Part shown: positions 11,983 through 24,426 of the stretch, piece after piece
Position numbering within the stretch: position 1 is the first letter of the stretch
Layout of the letters: the number at the start of each line of letters is the position of its first letter
Assembly (NCBI GenBank): GCA_963920665.1
Contig: OY987267.1
Location: forward strand, 15,810,001-15,874,000
Source of the DNA: Straminergon stramineum
Lineage: Eukaryota > Streptophyta > Bryopsida > Hypnales > Calliergonaceae
Length of the DNA: 64,000 bases
Reading direction: 5' to 3'
Translations under genes and position numbers: made by a program
Notes under the pieces: model-generated
Databases searched by the model: none
What the model was told of the DNA's origin: nothing
The model's input: the letters and a program-made list of their open reading frames with translations, nothing else

Positions 11983-12789
11983 CACTACTAGAAAACCATG
12001 ACCAAATCAACAAAAAATCAACTGATTTCTGTTGTTTGGAGCACTGTAGTGACCAATTTCACTAATTTTTGAACTTTTTGTAAAAATCAACAAATTGCTA
12101 CCAACTTTTTGTTGATCAGTTGATTTGAATAGTGCAATGACCAAATCAACAAAACTTTAGGGTATCGAGAATCTTTTTGGAATCTTTTAGAATCTTGTTG
12201 GAAATTGTTGGAAATTGTTAAAATCTATTAGAATCTTTGAAATCTTTTGCAATTTATACACTCTACTTGTACATTTATAAGATTTGAAAATGTTCTTGTA
12301 TTGTAGAAATAGGGCAAGGTTGGCACATTGATGCCAAATAAATAATTAATCCTCAAAACCATGAGTCATGATATCAAACCATTTTCTACGTAGTTTTGAA
12401 TAGGCCCTTCTTGATAAAATATTTGTTGAATACAATTTTTGTACAAGATATGAAATTTTTAATAAACTTATGTTTCACTACCAAGTTAATGCCTAGAAAG
12501 TTTTTGATCAATCCAAGTTACAATTAAAAAGTTATTTCTCAGAAGGTGATTTTTTTTAGTTTTGGGCAATTTTGGAGATCCATGACAAATAAATCCAATT
12601 GGTTTGGAATTCTTTATATAAACTCTCAACAACATTGTGAACATAATCTCTAAAGTTGAAAGGCATCGATACATACAATTGTGACTTTCAAAACACTCAA
12701 AAGATTTAAAACACCCTCATTTGGACAACATTTAAAGCATAATGGTTGAAGTTCTATGTACTATGAAATTTTTTTAACTTAATCATTCA

Positions 12790-13180
12790 CAATTCTTTTT
12801 TTGAAAAACTCAATAAACTTTGGTGGCCATTTTGACATAGTAGAATAACTTTTATCAAAAACTTTGAACTGAAAATAAGTTGGAAAACCAAGCTAACTTT
12901 CATCTTCAAAATCCTTTTGAGATTTTAAGCCTCCATTCAAAAGTTATAGACAAAATTCAGAGTGGGGTAGCAAGGAATATTTTCTTTGATATTTTCAAAC
13001 ACCCTCTCTGAATTTTGTCTATAACTTTTGAATGGAGTCTCAAAATCACAAACGTATTTTTGGAGATGAAATTTAGCTTGATTTCCTAGATTTTCTTAGT
13101 CCAAAGATTTTTGAAAAAAGTTATTCTACTATGCCAAAATGGTCTTCAAAGTCTGCTGAGTTCCAAAACACCAAATTGTA
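12790..13180. repeat. Inverted repeat inside the CACTA-type element
   Basis: The core arms are about 12825-12966 and 13002-13143 with a loop of about 35 bp. Weaker pairing extends outwards. The left arm carries CATTTTGACATAGTAGAATA and the right carries its near complement. Arms and loop match the hairpin at 4835-5410 in order and sequence. Confidence 0.8.
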
Positions 13181-13224
13181 AGTGTATATTTAAGAAACAA
13201 ATAAAACTTTGTACATTGAATTTT

Positions 13225-13292
13225 AATAGTGGTGAGTTGGTTAGGGTGTAAGTTGTATTTTCAAGTGTGAGGTTCTCAGTTCAAACCTAGAT
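13225..13292 (+). other. tRNA-like (pol III A/B box) segment
   Basis: AGTTGGTTAGGGTGTAAG followed about 30 bp later by GGTTCTCAGTTCAAACCT resembles a degenerate tRNA A box and B box. It may be a fossil tRNA-derived SINE piece inside the CACTA-type element. It does not fold as a functional tRNA. Confidence 0.35.
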
Positions 13293-14144
13293 GGCAACCG
13301 TGGGTGTGTGGCTTGGCTGCTTGGAGGCTTCAGGTGGCCCTAAAAAAAGTTTTGCTGCCCAAAATTTTCGGGCAACAAATTTTATTTATTATTACTTTTT
13401 CAATTATTTTTTCATTTTTCATTTGACCAAATCAATAGATTTTTGTTGATTATTGTCCAGAACAACATGTCTGAATCAACAGAAGATATCAATGCTTCTC
13501 TGTTGATTTGGACATTGAATTTTCTAGTAGGCGACAATCTTTTCTACAAATCAGGTTCTTCAATGCCACATCTTCCTTGAATTGATCAAGTATAGTTTAT
13601 ATTTCAAAATGTACAAATTGAATTATATTGCTTGTTGGTATGTTTTGTTACTTGCATTGAAGATGTATCCTTTCTCATCTGTAACATTACTATGTATTAA
13701 ATCTAGTATTAAGCTTTTATATCATTGCATATTGGAAATGTTTTTGTTCTGAACACTAATATTTCCCATATTTCATTTTTCTTCAAAGTAAAGTGTTAGG
13801 TAGCTTTACTATAATCAATGTGTGGATTGTTGAATACAACAAACTTCAACTATTTTAGAGTCTATTTGGGTGTTCAATGTATCTTACATTAGATGAGGTA
13901 TGTATATCTAACTTGAGAATTTCTCCTAAATTTCATTTTAGAATTGAAATTCTTGTTTAGTTATTTATTCATGAAGTCTTCATTTAATATGTTTTTTACT
14001 CCTTTTCAAACAATAGTAGGGCCATTAGTGATAGGATTATTGCTCGGGATTATTGTATGTGTCTTGTATATTGGTACCATAGAATAATTGATTTATCATA
14101 GGTGAAAACAAAAGCATACTTGGAAGTTGTTGAAGAAGGATAAT

Positions 14145-15300
14145 AACCAAATTGGAAACTATCCTATTAGTATAATAAGTTTGTTCCAAGGGAGATTGTC
14201 AAGTAGGATAACTCTATGCTAATAGGTTCTATATCTAAAATCAAATATCTTGACTTATTCAATAACCCAACTTGGAATTCCATACCCAAAAACATAACTA
14301 CAACGACACTGCAAACCCAATTTGGATGTTGACTTAAATTAGCACAAGTCACATTCCATCAAACACACCAATTCAGCTTAAATACTCTTTTATTTTTATT
14401 TTCGAATTGGTGATAAAATCACCGTTACAATCAATATATTTCTCTTTATTCTCCACTCACTTTCTCATTTCTTCCACTCTTACATTCATATTTTTATTTA
14501 TATTTTTATTATTATTATTATTCCTTAATTGGAATACTTGATCTTTGTCACTCTAGAATTTCCAATTAGGTTCTCACTTACTTCACCACTTCCATCTATC
14601 TTCACTTCGCCTTCTCAGTTCACTTCACACAAACTTCTCCAAATAGCAAACACATCCAACCAGGACCTTAACACAAAGTCCAAAAACATTCCGACATCAC
14701 GCATCTCATCAAATAACACACACACACACACACACACACATATCCAATTTGGAAACACTTCCAAAACAAAGAAATACACAGCTTCACCAAGCTAGGACAC
14801 AACTAGACTCACTCAACAGACGGTAAAGACAAATGAAATAAAAATCAAACCAAATAGGAATTCCAAACTTGGCGGTTACCAATTTGGAAGAGACAACTCA
14901 ACCACTAGTTAACTACCAAATTGGAATAGTACATGCAACTGCCACACACATAAACAATTCCAAATTGAAATTAACTTCCACATAATCAACCAATTGGACT
15001 TGACATAAACATCACTTAAAAAATCCGACTTGGACAAAATCAGCACCCAATTTGGAATACAGATTAGGAAACTTGGAACTTGGCTAGATAGCCACACTAT
15101 TCCAATTAGGAAACCACCCATCCAAATCAGCACATACATACTCAACATTCATTCAACATCTAAAAACACACCAAATAGAATTCAATTAACCCATTAAAAC
15201 ACAAAATTAAGACAAACAAATCAGAAACAACAAGTCAAAAACAATAAAAGACACATAAAAAAACCCAAAAATTTACAAATTTAAATCCTAATTGGCATTC
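14145..15300. repeat. Cluster of palindromic CCAAATTGG-type motifs
   Basis: About fifteen copies of CCAA(A/T)TTGGAA or close variants (for example near 14149, 14317, 14744, 14881, 14916 and 15047) are spread over 1.1 kb. Such dense short palindromes are typical of transposon subterminal regions, but no paired termini were found. Confidence 0.45.
14716..14740. repeat. CA dinucleotide microsatellite
   Basis: An uninterrupted run of about 12 AC units. Confidence 0.9.
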
Positions 15301-16494
15301 TACAGAAGTATTAGGAATTGATAGTAGCACATGATGGAGACAAGTAGATGTTCTTTTCTATTTTTAGTATAACCAAAGATCAATGGTTGTGCTAACCAAA
15401 TTTAGATGGAGCTAGTATTTCTGTATTTTTAACATGACATTCAACCTTTGAAAAGTGACTCACCACTCATAGGACCCAAGGATTGTGTTTCAATATGATG
15501 ATGAAGACAACTAAATGGATTTAGCTCTATAGTACTAATTACAGTTGTAAATATTTGGGTACTAAATATATATAGGCATCTATTGTACTAGGTGTTGATT
15601 GCCACTATGTAATGTCTGCCTACAGTATATATGCTATATAAACTTGGATAAATGGTTTTTGGCACTCAACATTGACTTGTGCTCTCTCTTTGTATATGTA
15701 TATCAAATTTCCTACCATCATCACCATTAGAAGGTATATTAATGCTTTGTTGATGACAAAGTGACCACTCAATGTGATTTGACATTAGTATAGAAGATGT
15801 TTAAACATGAAACTTACATTGATGGTGTTATATTTAAATTTACATTGTTCTATAATTTGCACTACTATAGCATCAACATTGAATGTTTTTTAGTATTATT
15901 TTGTATAGTAATTCAACATCAAAAGTTCAAGATGTTAATATATCTCATTTTAATGGAGTAGTGGAATCATTTTAGCATCAAAAGCATGTGATGGTTAGGT
16001 GTCAGTGTTACAATTACTTATTGCTATTATATTGACATTTCATAGCTATTTGAGCATCAAAAATACATTAATGAGTGTCATTTTGTAGAAAATACAGTTT
16101 GGTTTTAGTACAATTGTGTTGCCATTTTAACATAAGAAGTCATCATGTTAGAGTTACCATCAATCTACCATTGTTACATTTCAGCACCAAATTAATGTAA
16201 TTGTGGAGCCAATTTATTATTCTCACAATTTGACATTTTATATGTGTCTAAGCTGCATGTTGTCATTTCAAAACAAAAATGGCAAAACTTTTACATCAAA
16301 ATTATTTAGCATTAGTCTAAACCTATTTTAGCATCAAAACAATGTCTAGCAATTTGATTGCCATTTTGCATTAGAATGATAGGCCTTTCTTGAATCCAGG
16401 TTGCATTAACCTAGTCTATGTTTACATAACATCACATTGACATTAATCCCCACATTAACTTAACAATATGTAGTTCTGATGACAATATGGCACC
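15301..16494. other. AT-rich DNA with scattered TTTAGCATCAAAA motifs
   Basis: There is no gene. Variants of TTTAGCATCAAAA recur from about 15860 to 16350, suggesting another degenerate transposon end. CACTACTATAGCATCAAC at 15858 may be a left CACTA-like terminus, but no partner was found. Confidence 0.35.
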
Positions 16495-16502
16495 CTACTA
16501 AC
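16495..16502. repeat. hAT target-site duplication, left copy
   Basis: CTACTAAC directly precedes TAGGGCTT. It is identical to 21895-21902. Confidence 0.93.
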
Positions 16503-17245
16503 TAGGGCTTTTTTTTTGGCACTAAAGTGCCAGTTTGCATTCATTAGTGACACTTGGTGAAATGACCTTAAGAAATAAAAAGGGATTTAGACGCCCTGTT
16601 CGCCAGCATGGTAGCACAAGTCACTTGGGAGTAGCCACTTTAGCATTGGAAGGGTTGACGAACCTGGGTTTTATCGCCAAGGTTGCGGGTCATTACCTCC
16701 ACTACCTTGATCATTGTCGCCACTTTGTGCAATTGTTGCATCCTGCCTGCTTTGATCGCCCCACTCTCTTCGCCAATTGATTTCTTTCTATGCACTTAGT
16801 TCCACTCTTTGATCGCCAGGGATTCTTGTGACTTGTGAAATTATTTTGCCATTGCTATCGTCCTACACATGGAGGGTTCGCTAATTGGAGCCACTACTAT
16901 GCTACTCTTCTCGCCAAGTCTATAGGCGTAAAGCAAGTTGTACGCAAGGGAGTGCTCTTGAATTCTTCATTTTCCTTGAATGCATGTTGAGTTGTTGTTA
17001 ATTCCCGTGTTAAATTTGGCATAGTGAGTTCTAATGGCAGTGCTTGTAGTTCATATTGGTTCTTTCAACATCATGCATTTCAAATTGGCAGGAAACACGC
17101 TTAATTTGCACAATTGCTTCCTCTTCGTTTCTGAGCATGATCAGAGTTATCAAACCTTCGTAGTTTTCTAGGGTTTCGACATTCAGTTTAGGGATCTGGA
17201 GGTTGTGCACCTCTTCTCCTTTGATCTTTTCGCAATTTTTGTTTC

Positions 17246-20200
17246 ATGGACTCTGGTCATGAGGATCCTGAGTAAGATGCGATTGTGAAAGCAGTGTAGG
17301 CTGCATCCATTGCGCAATTAGCTAGGAAGAAGGGTGAGAAAGCAGCAAAAGAGGCATTGGAGGTGGCGCGGAGAGAAATGAAGCGCAAAGGAAAACAAAT
17401 TGATTTGCGCAAGGCTGAATCTCGGAAGAAGACGATGAGGTCATATTTTCAATCAAGTCGGGGCTCAAGCGGTGGACAACCTCTTTCACTAGTCTTTGAT
17501 GGAACAATGCCGGAGGTCCCTGGCACTGAGCCGACCGCAGAATCAGAGTAATTGAGCAATGATGATCGACAGCAACTGGTGAACGGAACGAAGAGCAATT
17601 TTGTCTCCCTCAACACAACCGTCACACTAGGTTCTTCTTCTGGATCAGGGGATATTGTGGTTCTTAGTGCTAAGTCTCCCCTTATTACGATTTCGGAGGA
17701 CTCTACTGAATTGGACAATGCAAACTTGGTGGAGATTCCACATGACTCCGAAGGGTCTAAGAATAACTCTGATTTTCAGTCGCCTCCGCACAAGCGAGGT
17801 GGCATAGTGCGCACGCAGAGGTCTCGTGACCAGAAGTACTATGATCGTCACCGAAAGTTTCAAACAATTTGGGCAGCTAAGTAACTTTGGGCTGAGGGGA
17901 TGATGGCTAGTGATGGAATCTTACACATGGTCAAATGCAAAGTGTGCTCAGCTTTTGAGAGAAAACCATGCATCATGGCGCCCAAGTCGGACACCCTCTT
18001 TAAGCATGACGAAAAGCGCATTGCAAAAAAAGATATGCCTCAGTTTAAAGTGAAGGTTGGTAAGCAATATGTGGCGACAAACTGCAGGCACTAAAAGAAC
18101 TTGCGCATGTACGCTGCCAAGTCTCTTGCCACTGTTTTGGAGCAATTGAATCACTGCACCCCCTTGGAGTCACGTAAAAAACGGGTTCAATTCGCCACTC
18201 TATTCCAGTTGTTGTTTGATGGTCGTCCGATGGTCGAATTTCAGTCTTGTCTTGCTTTGTACAAACTTCTTTGCATGCTTGATCTCCCATGCGTTCATTG
18301 GTGCAATAGCTCTGGGTGGATTATGGCAAGTTATATGTATCGTCAAGTTCTAGAGGAGACTAGGAGTTTGATTGAGTGTGTGAGGTATTTGGTAGTGACT
18401 GTTGACGAGGTCACTATTGTTGACAACAATAGCTTTTTATCCATCCATTGCTACATTGTAAAAGATTGGGTCAAGATTCCTCTCCTAGTGTCTCTGCAAT
18501 GAGTCGAGTGTCCACCAAATGCCGAGAACCTTACGGAACTGATCATGGCGGCAGTCACTACAGGTGGGGGATTAGATTCAATTGCTGTAGCAAAAAAAAT
18601 TATTAGTTTCGGGGCCGATGGTGCATCCACCCTTCAAGGGACAAGATTTGGAGTGACTTCTCAGATTAAGGACAAACATGCTCCATTTGTTAATGGGGTC
18701 CACTGCATGGCCCATCATTGTAATCTCGCTTTCAAAGCGTTGTCTAGTTTGGGAATCTTCATAGACATTGAAAAGCTTCTAAGTGTGACCCATGCGTACT
18801 TTTCAAAGAGTCCAAAACGTTACTCAGAATTCAAACAACTTGTTGAGTTAACTGAGACTAAGGGTCTGAAGATGCTCAAAAATGTCTAGACCTCTTGGGT
18901 GAGTTTGATAGAACCACTGCGCAGACTCCTATCCGAATATAGGGCATTGATTTACAAAATGACGGTAGATCTTCATGAGAACGTGAAGGCCGAGGTGAAT
19001 TTCATTTCAGTGTTGTTTTCAATTCAAGTCGATTAGCTTGAGTTTCATTTCAGTGTTGTTTTCAATTCAAGTTGATTAGCTTGAGTTTCATTTCAGTGTT
19101 GTTTTCAATTCAAGTCGATTAGCTTGAGTTTCATTTCACTGTTGTTTTCAGTTCAAGTCGATTAGCTTGAGTTACATTTCACTGTTGTTTTCAGTTCAAG
19201 TCGATTAGCTTGAGTTACATTTCACTGTTGTTTTCAGTTCAAGTCAATTAGCTTGTGAATGCTAAGTGGCTGATTGTGAATTCAGTTGCTTGTACAAATA
19301 CTTTCATCATGCTCATTGTTTCTTTTTCCTACTAATTGATGTCGTCTCGTCTTCTTCTACTACAAGCTTGTCTCTCCTACTACTTGATCCCTTCACAATG
19401 TTGGGAATGTGTGCCCTCCTGCCATTACTTGAAGCTATTGACACTTTGGTAAACTTTGCACAGAAAAGAGACGTTTGTATCTGTGACTTCGTGGCTGCGG
19501 TAAAAGTATGTCAGGGAGACTTGTATCGCATGTATGAGGATAAGGGCACTTCATACAACTTTGATGAGTTTTGGTCATTTAATAATCTTCTAGACTGCTC
19601 TCACGAACAAATCCACATCAAGTGGATAACGGATTCGAATGATGATTCAGCTATTTTGACTTTCATTTGCCATGGAGAGCAAATTCATGTAGAGCACAAA
19701 GGTGCACCTGTGGACTGCCAAGTTTGGGCCACGCTGCTCACGAAAGTGAAGGGAGAATGCACATGTGAGTTCTCAAAGATTTCCAATGCATGTTTTAAAT
19801 GAACGTTACAAGGTACTGAGATAGCAATGAAGCTTATGCATTTCTAGTTTTTTTCATGTTTGTTACCTTACTGAAAGTTTGTCATGTTTTATTTTCTTTA
19901 TGTGTATGACAACATGCTTTTCCCTCTTCACGTATTAACTTGGGTTCGTGTACTACTGTAGGTGCAGCCAAAATGCTAGTGCAAGAGCTAGATGCACGCT
20001 TTCTAGCACACCATGTGATGAACACTTTTGGTATTTTGTACCTGCAGTATTAGTGTTCTTCTACCGCAGAGGAGATGTTCGATCGACACTTACGCACTCT
20101 CATGGATTCCTATGGTCACGGCAAGATTTTGGGTGAGGATGACAAAAAGTTGTTCGTACCCCACTAATTGATCGTGATGCCCTCATTTCCTAGCGTGCAC

Positions 20201-20660
20201 TTTTCAAAACGTGCATGAAGTCGAATTGCAAGGCCGCTATGTTGCCACCGTTTGACTTGAATCCCCTTACTAAAATTTGGAGAGTATTAGACAGCAATAA
20301 TAGCTTGACCCAGAACTTCAGAGTTCCTGAAGCTAGCCAAAATGGTTGTGGTCCATGTGCTTGGATCGGTGGAAGATGTGTTTATTTTCGAGTGTTGGCT
20401 TCTTGAAGTCCAAACTAGGAACAACTTGGAGGAACACATCCAAGTGGTAGTTGGAATGTTCTCTTAGAAAATATACACTTTAGAGGACTTTCCCTATCAA
20501 AAAGTGTTTGATGAGTGGTTCACTACAGGGGGAAGAGGCCGATATCTAGCCAGTACTTAGGTAGTTTCGGAAGGATTGTCACAAGAATTGAAGCAAGTGA
20601 GAATTGCAGTGACGTAGCGAGGTAGCTATCAAGTACTTTAGTGAAGTTTGGTGAGCGATT
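17246..20660 (+). pseudogene. hAT transposase pseudogene
   Basis: From ATG 17246 one reading frame runs without any frameshift to about 19000, broken only by stops at 17273, 17297, 17549, 17882, 18092, 18500 and 18887. It contains an N-terminal basic, Lys-rich region, then a CKVC...H zinc-binding-like block, then transposase core pieces such as VTVDEVTIVDNNSF (possible acidic catalytic segment) and GVHCMAHHCNLAFKAL (the His/Cys-rich stretch seen in hAT and ZNF862-like transposases). After the 43-bp array, coding resumes with LLPLLEAIDTLVNFAQKRDV (about 19410). The hAT C-terminal dimerisation block is visible near 20364 as GSVEDVFIFECWLL, followed by VVVGMFS and TLEDFPYQKVFDEW. Further stops and probable introns lie in the second half. 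It is not functional as it stands. Confidence 0.85.
19001..19254 (+). repeat. 43-bp tandem repeat, about six copies, inside the transposase
   Basis: Nearly identical units starting AATTCAAGTC GATTAGCTTG begin at 19021, 19064, 19107, 19150 and 19193, with a partial copy before and after. Because 43 is not a multiple of three, the array destroys the frame unless it lies in an intron. Confidence 0.92.
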
Positions 20661-21894
20661 TCAGCCCTGGAATCCCACCGCTATGTTAAGAGTTTCATTT
20701 TAATTTCTAGTACATGGACTCGTCTGAAAAATTCGACCTTTCACATGCTTACTAATTTCAATCTCTTCTACATGTTGAACTGTAGTGAAGGGTAGCTGCA
20801 AGTGTAAGCGGTTGTTTCACCGTCAGTTTCTATTCCAAATATTTCAATGATTTGATGTGGGACTTGTGACTTGCTTATGACTTATGTAGTATATATTGTA
20901 TAGCTTTCAATAGCTTTGTAAGTAGTGTTTATGAGATTTCATTTGTTTCCTAATTTCTCATGTGAAAATTTGCATCAGAGGTTTCATTGGGTGGTCACAG
21001 GGGCTTGCTTACAGAACGTGGTAAGTGTGTGCTACTTGAATTCCGAATTTGACTTTGTAATGCTCAAAATATGTGTTATTGCATATTGTTTGTATTTTAT
21101 TTCTTTCGAAACATGTTCATTTAAGCATCAAAGGGGTGGGTGGGTGGTTGGTGTGCACTGTGCAGGTCTATCTAACTTGATGAGGAAACATTGGATATAT
21201 GTTACGTCAATTGTGTCACTCTCTGCCTTGCTTGAAACATACACTGAGGTTTATGTTTTGAGTTTTCATTTCCTTTGTAGATCTACTAATTAGAACGTTG
21301 GAGGGGGGTGGGTGGAGTGTAGGTCTATAGTTCTTACTTGAAAGAAGTGATTGCAGGTCTTGGATCTTCTTTGGTGCACTCAACTTTTCACTTCTTTTTG
21401 TTTTTGAGTTTTTGCTTTCAGTTTTTTGCACACTCCAAATTCATCAGAACTTTTTTAAGTTCACAATTGTACTGACTTAAGCATCAGAGGGTTTTGGGGT
21501 TGGGTGTAGGTTGTAACGAAACCAAATTGCAATGGACTATTTAAAAAATTCTACAAAAAAGACACTCACTTCGAAGAAAAGACTATACTTTGTCGCCAGA
21601 TTATACCCTCACTGCCCAAGTATTTCACCTACATGAACCCTACAGTTAGAAGTATGTCGCCATATTTGCTACAAGTGACTTCATACTTCACCTAAAACAC
21701 ACTCATCTATAGAATAAATTCGCCCCAAAAAAACCAAGTTCCACCAAAAAATCGCCAAGTGCTGCACTGCAAAAATTAGGCAGTCGCCACTCTAAAACTG
21801 TGGAACAATAAATGAAATCGCCACTCCAACCCTCACCTGAAAGCAAAAGTCGCCTTTTCATCCATTTCTAAAATACGAAAAAAAAAAAGCCCTG

Positions 21895-21902
21895 CTACTA
21901 AC
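21895..21902. repeat. hAT target-site duplication, right copy
   Basis: CTACTAAC directly follows the right terminus AAAGCCCTG. Confidence 0.93.
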
Positions 21903-22473
21903 ATGCCCTGAAGTTCCTGATGCACCTCCAAACGGTTCGGTCTGCCCCCCCGTCCCCCTCTGCCGCCCATCCAGGGGGCCACGTGAATTCGTCCTGGTAA
22001 ACTTCCCCGAGCGGAATGCCAATCCAACCTGAAAAGCCTCCTGGATGAGCCAGGAGAGAAAAGGCTGTCAGACCCTCAACGCAAATGGCAAATAATTGTG
22101 CGAGTCGACGCTGGCTGCGAGGGACTGAGGGACGGAGGGAGAGGCGGAGAGCTACAGTAGCTAAGTTACCTTCGTTCCCCAGCCCAAGCACCAGATCGGA
22201 GAACCCGGCAAATACGTTATGCTGCAGTGGCGTAGATGCCGCGTGACGAAGAGCTCATCTCACTTCCGGAAGCGAGGCTGACGGTGTGAAAAGCTCTGCT
22301 GTAGGGCTTAGCTTACCACCATAAAGAAGCCTCGCTGCGTCGGGGTTTGGGTGTGCACTCTCTGTTCTTGTTGGGTTTCTGCTTGCGATTCGTTTTGTCT
22401 GCACTTGCGGCAGCTGCGGCTCTTTCTCTTTCTCCGCTCTCGCCTCGGCAGGAAGAGAAGGTTGCTCGCCGCG
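21903..22473 (+). promoter_or_regulatory. SAHH promoter-proximal region and 5' UTR
   Basis: This 571-bp GC-rich stretch lies between the hAT right target duplication and the SAHH ATG. It ends with a pyrimidine-rich leader (CTCTTTCTCTTTCTCC near 22419) typical of highly expressed plant genes. CCATAAAGAAGC near 22318 is a weak TATA-like candidate. Short upstream ORFs (for example ATG 22235 to TGA 22288) would matter only if transcription starts before them. Confidence 0.5.

Positions 22474-24426
<1,953 letters not shown>

Larger units (their letters stand above)
11983..13530. mobile_element. CACTA-type element with AAATCAACA subterminal repeats
   Basis: The left end is CACTACTAGAAAACC. The right end, reversed, is CTACTAGAAAATTCAATG, followed on both sides by the same inner phrase CCAAATCAACA. 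Repeats of AAATCAACA and its complement fill both ends. The last bases of the right terminus appear lost. GGC flanks the left end (11980-11982) and GGC follows CTAGTA on the right, which may be the 3-bp target duplication. The interior has a long hairpin related to that of the element at 4454-5673, and a tRNA-like segment near 13231. Confidence 0.75.
16503..21894 (+). mobile_element. Complete hAT transposon (5392 bp), TSD CTACTAAC
   Basis: The ends are TAGGGCTTTTTTTTT on the left and AAAAAAAAGCCCTG on the right, a short hAT-style inverted repeat. They are flanked by perfect 8-bp duplications CTACTAAC at 16495-16502 and 21895-21902. Both subterminal regions carry repeated CGCCA motifs. The interior holds one decayed hAT transposase reading frame on the plus strand and a 43-bp tandem array. 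Structure and target size are both diagnostic for hAT. The right end lies 579 bp before the SAHH start codon. Confidence 0.93.

Noticed and set aside
14529..14795. An 88-codon open frame over the CA repeat
   Set aside because: The product is Thr/His/Ser low complexity caused by the microsatellite and AT-poor composition. There is no start context, splice site or homology.
19001..19254. A CRISPR-like array from regularly spaced repeats
   Set aside because: The units are contiguous 43-bp tandem repeats with no spacers, in a plant transposon.
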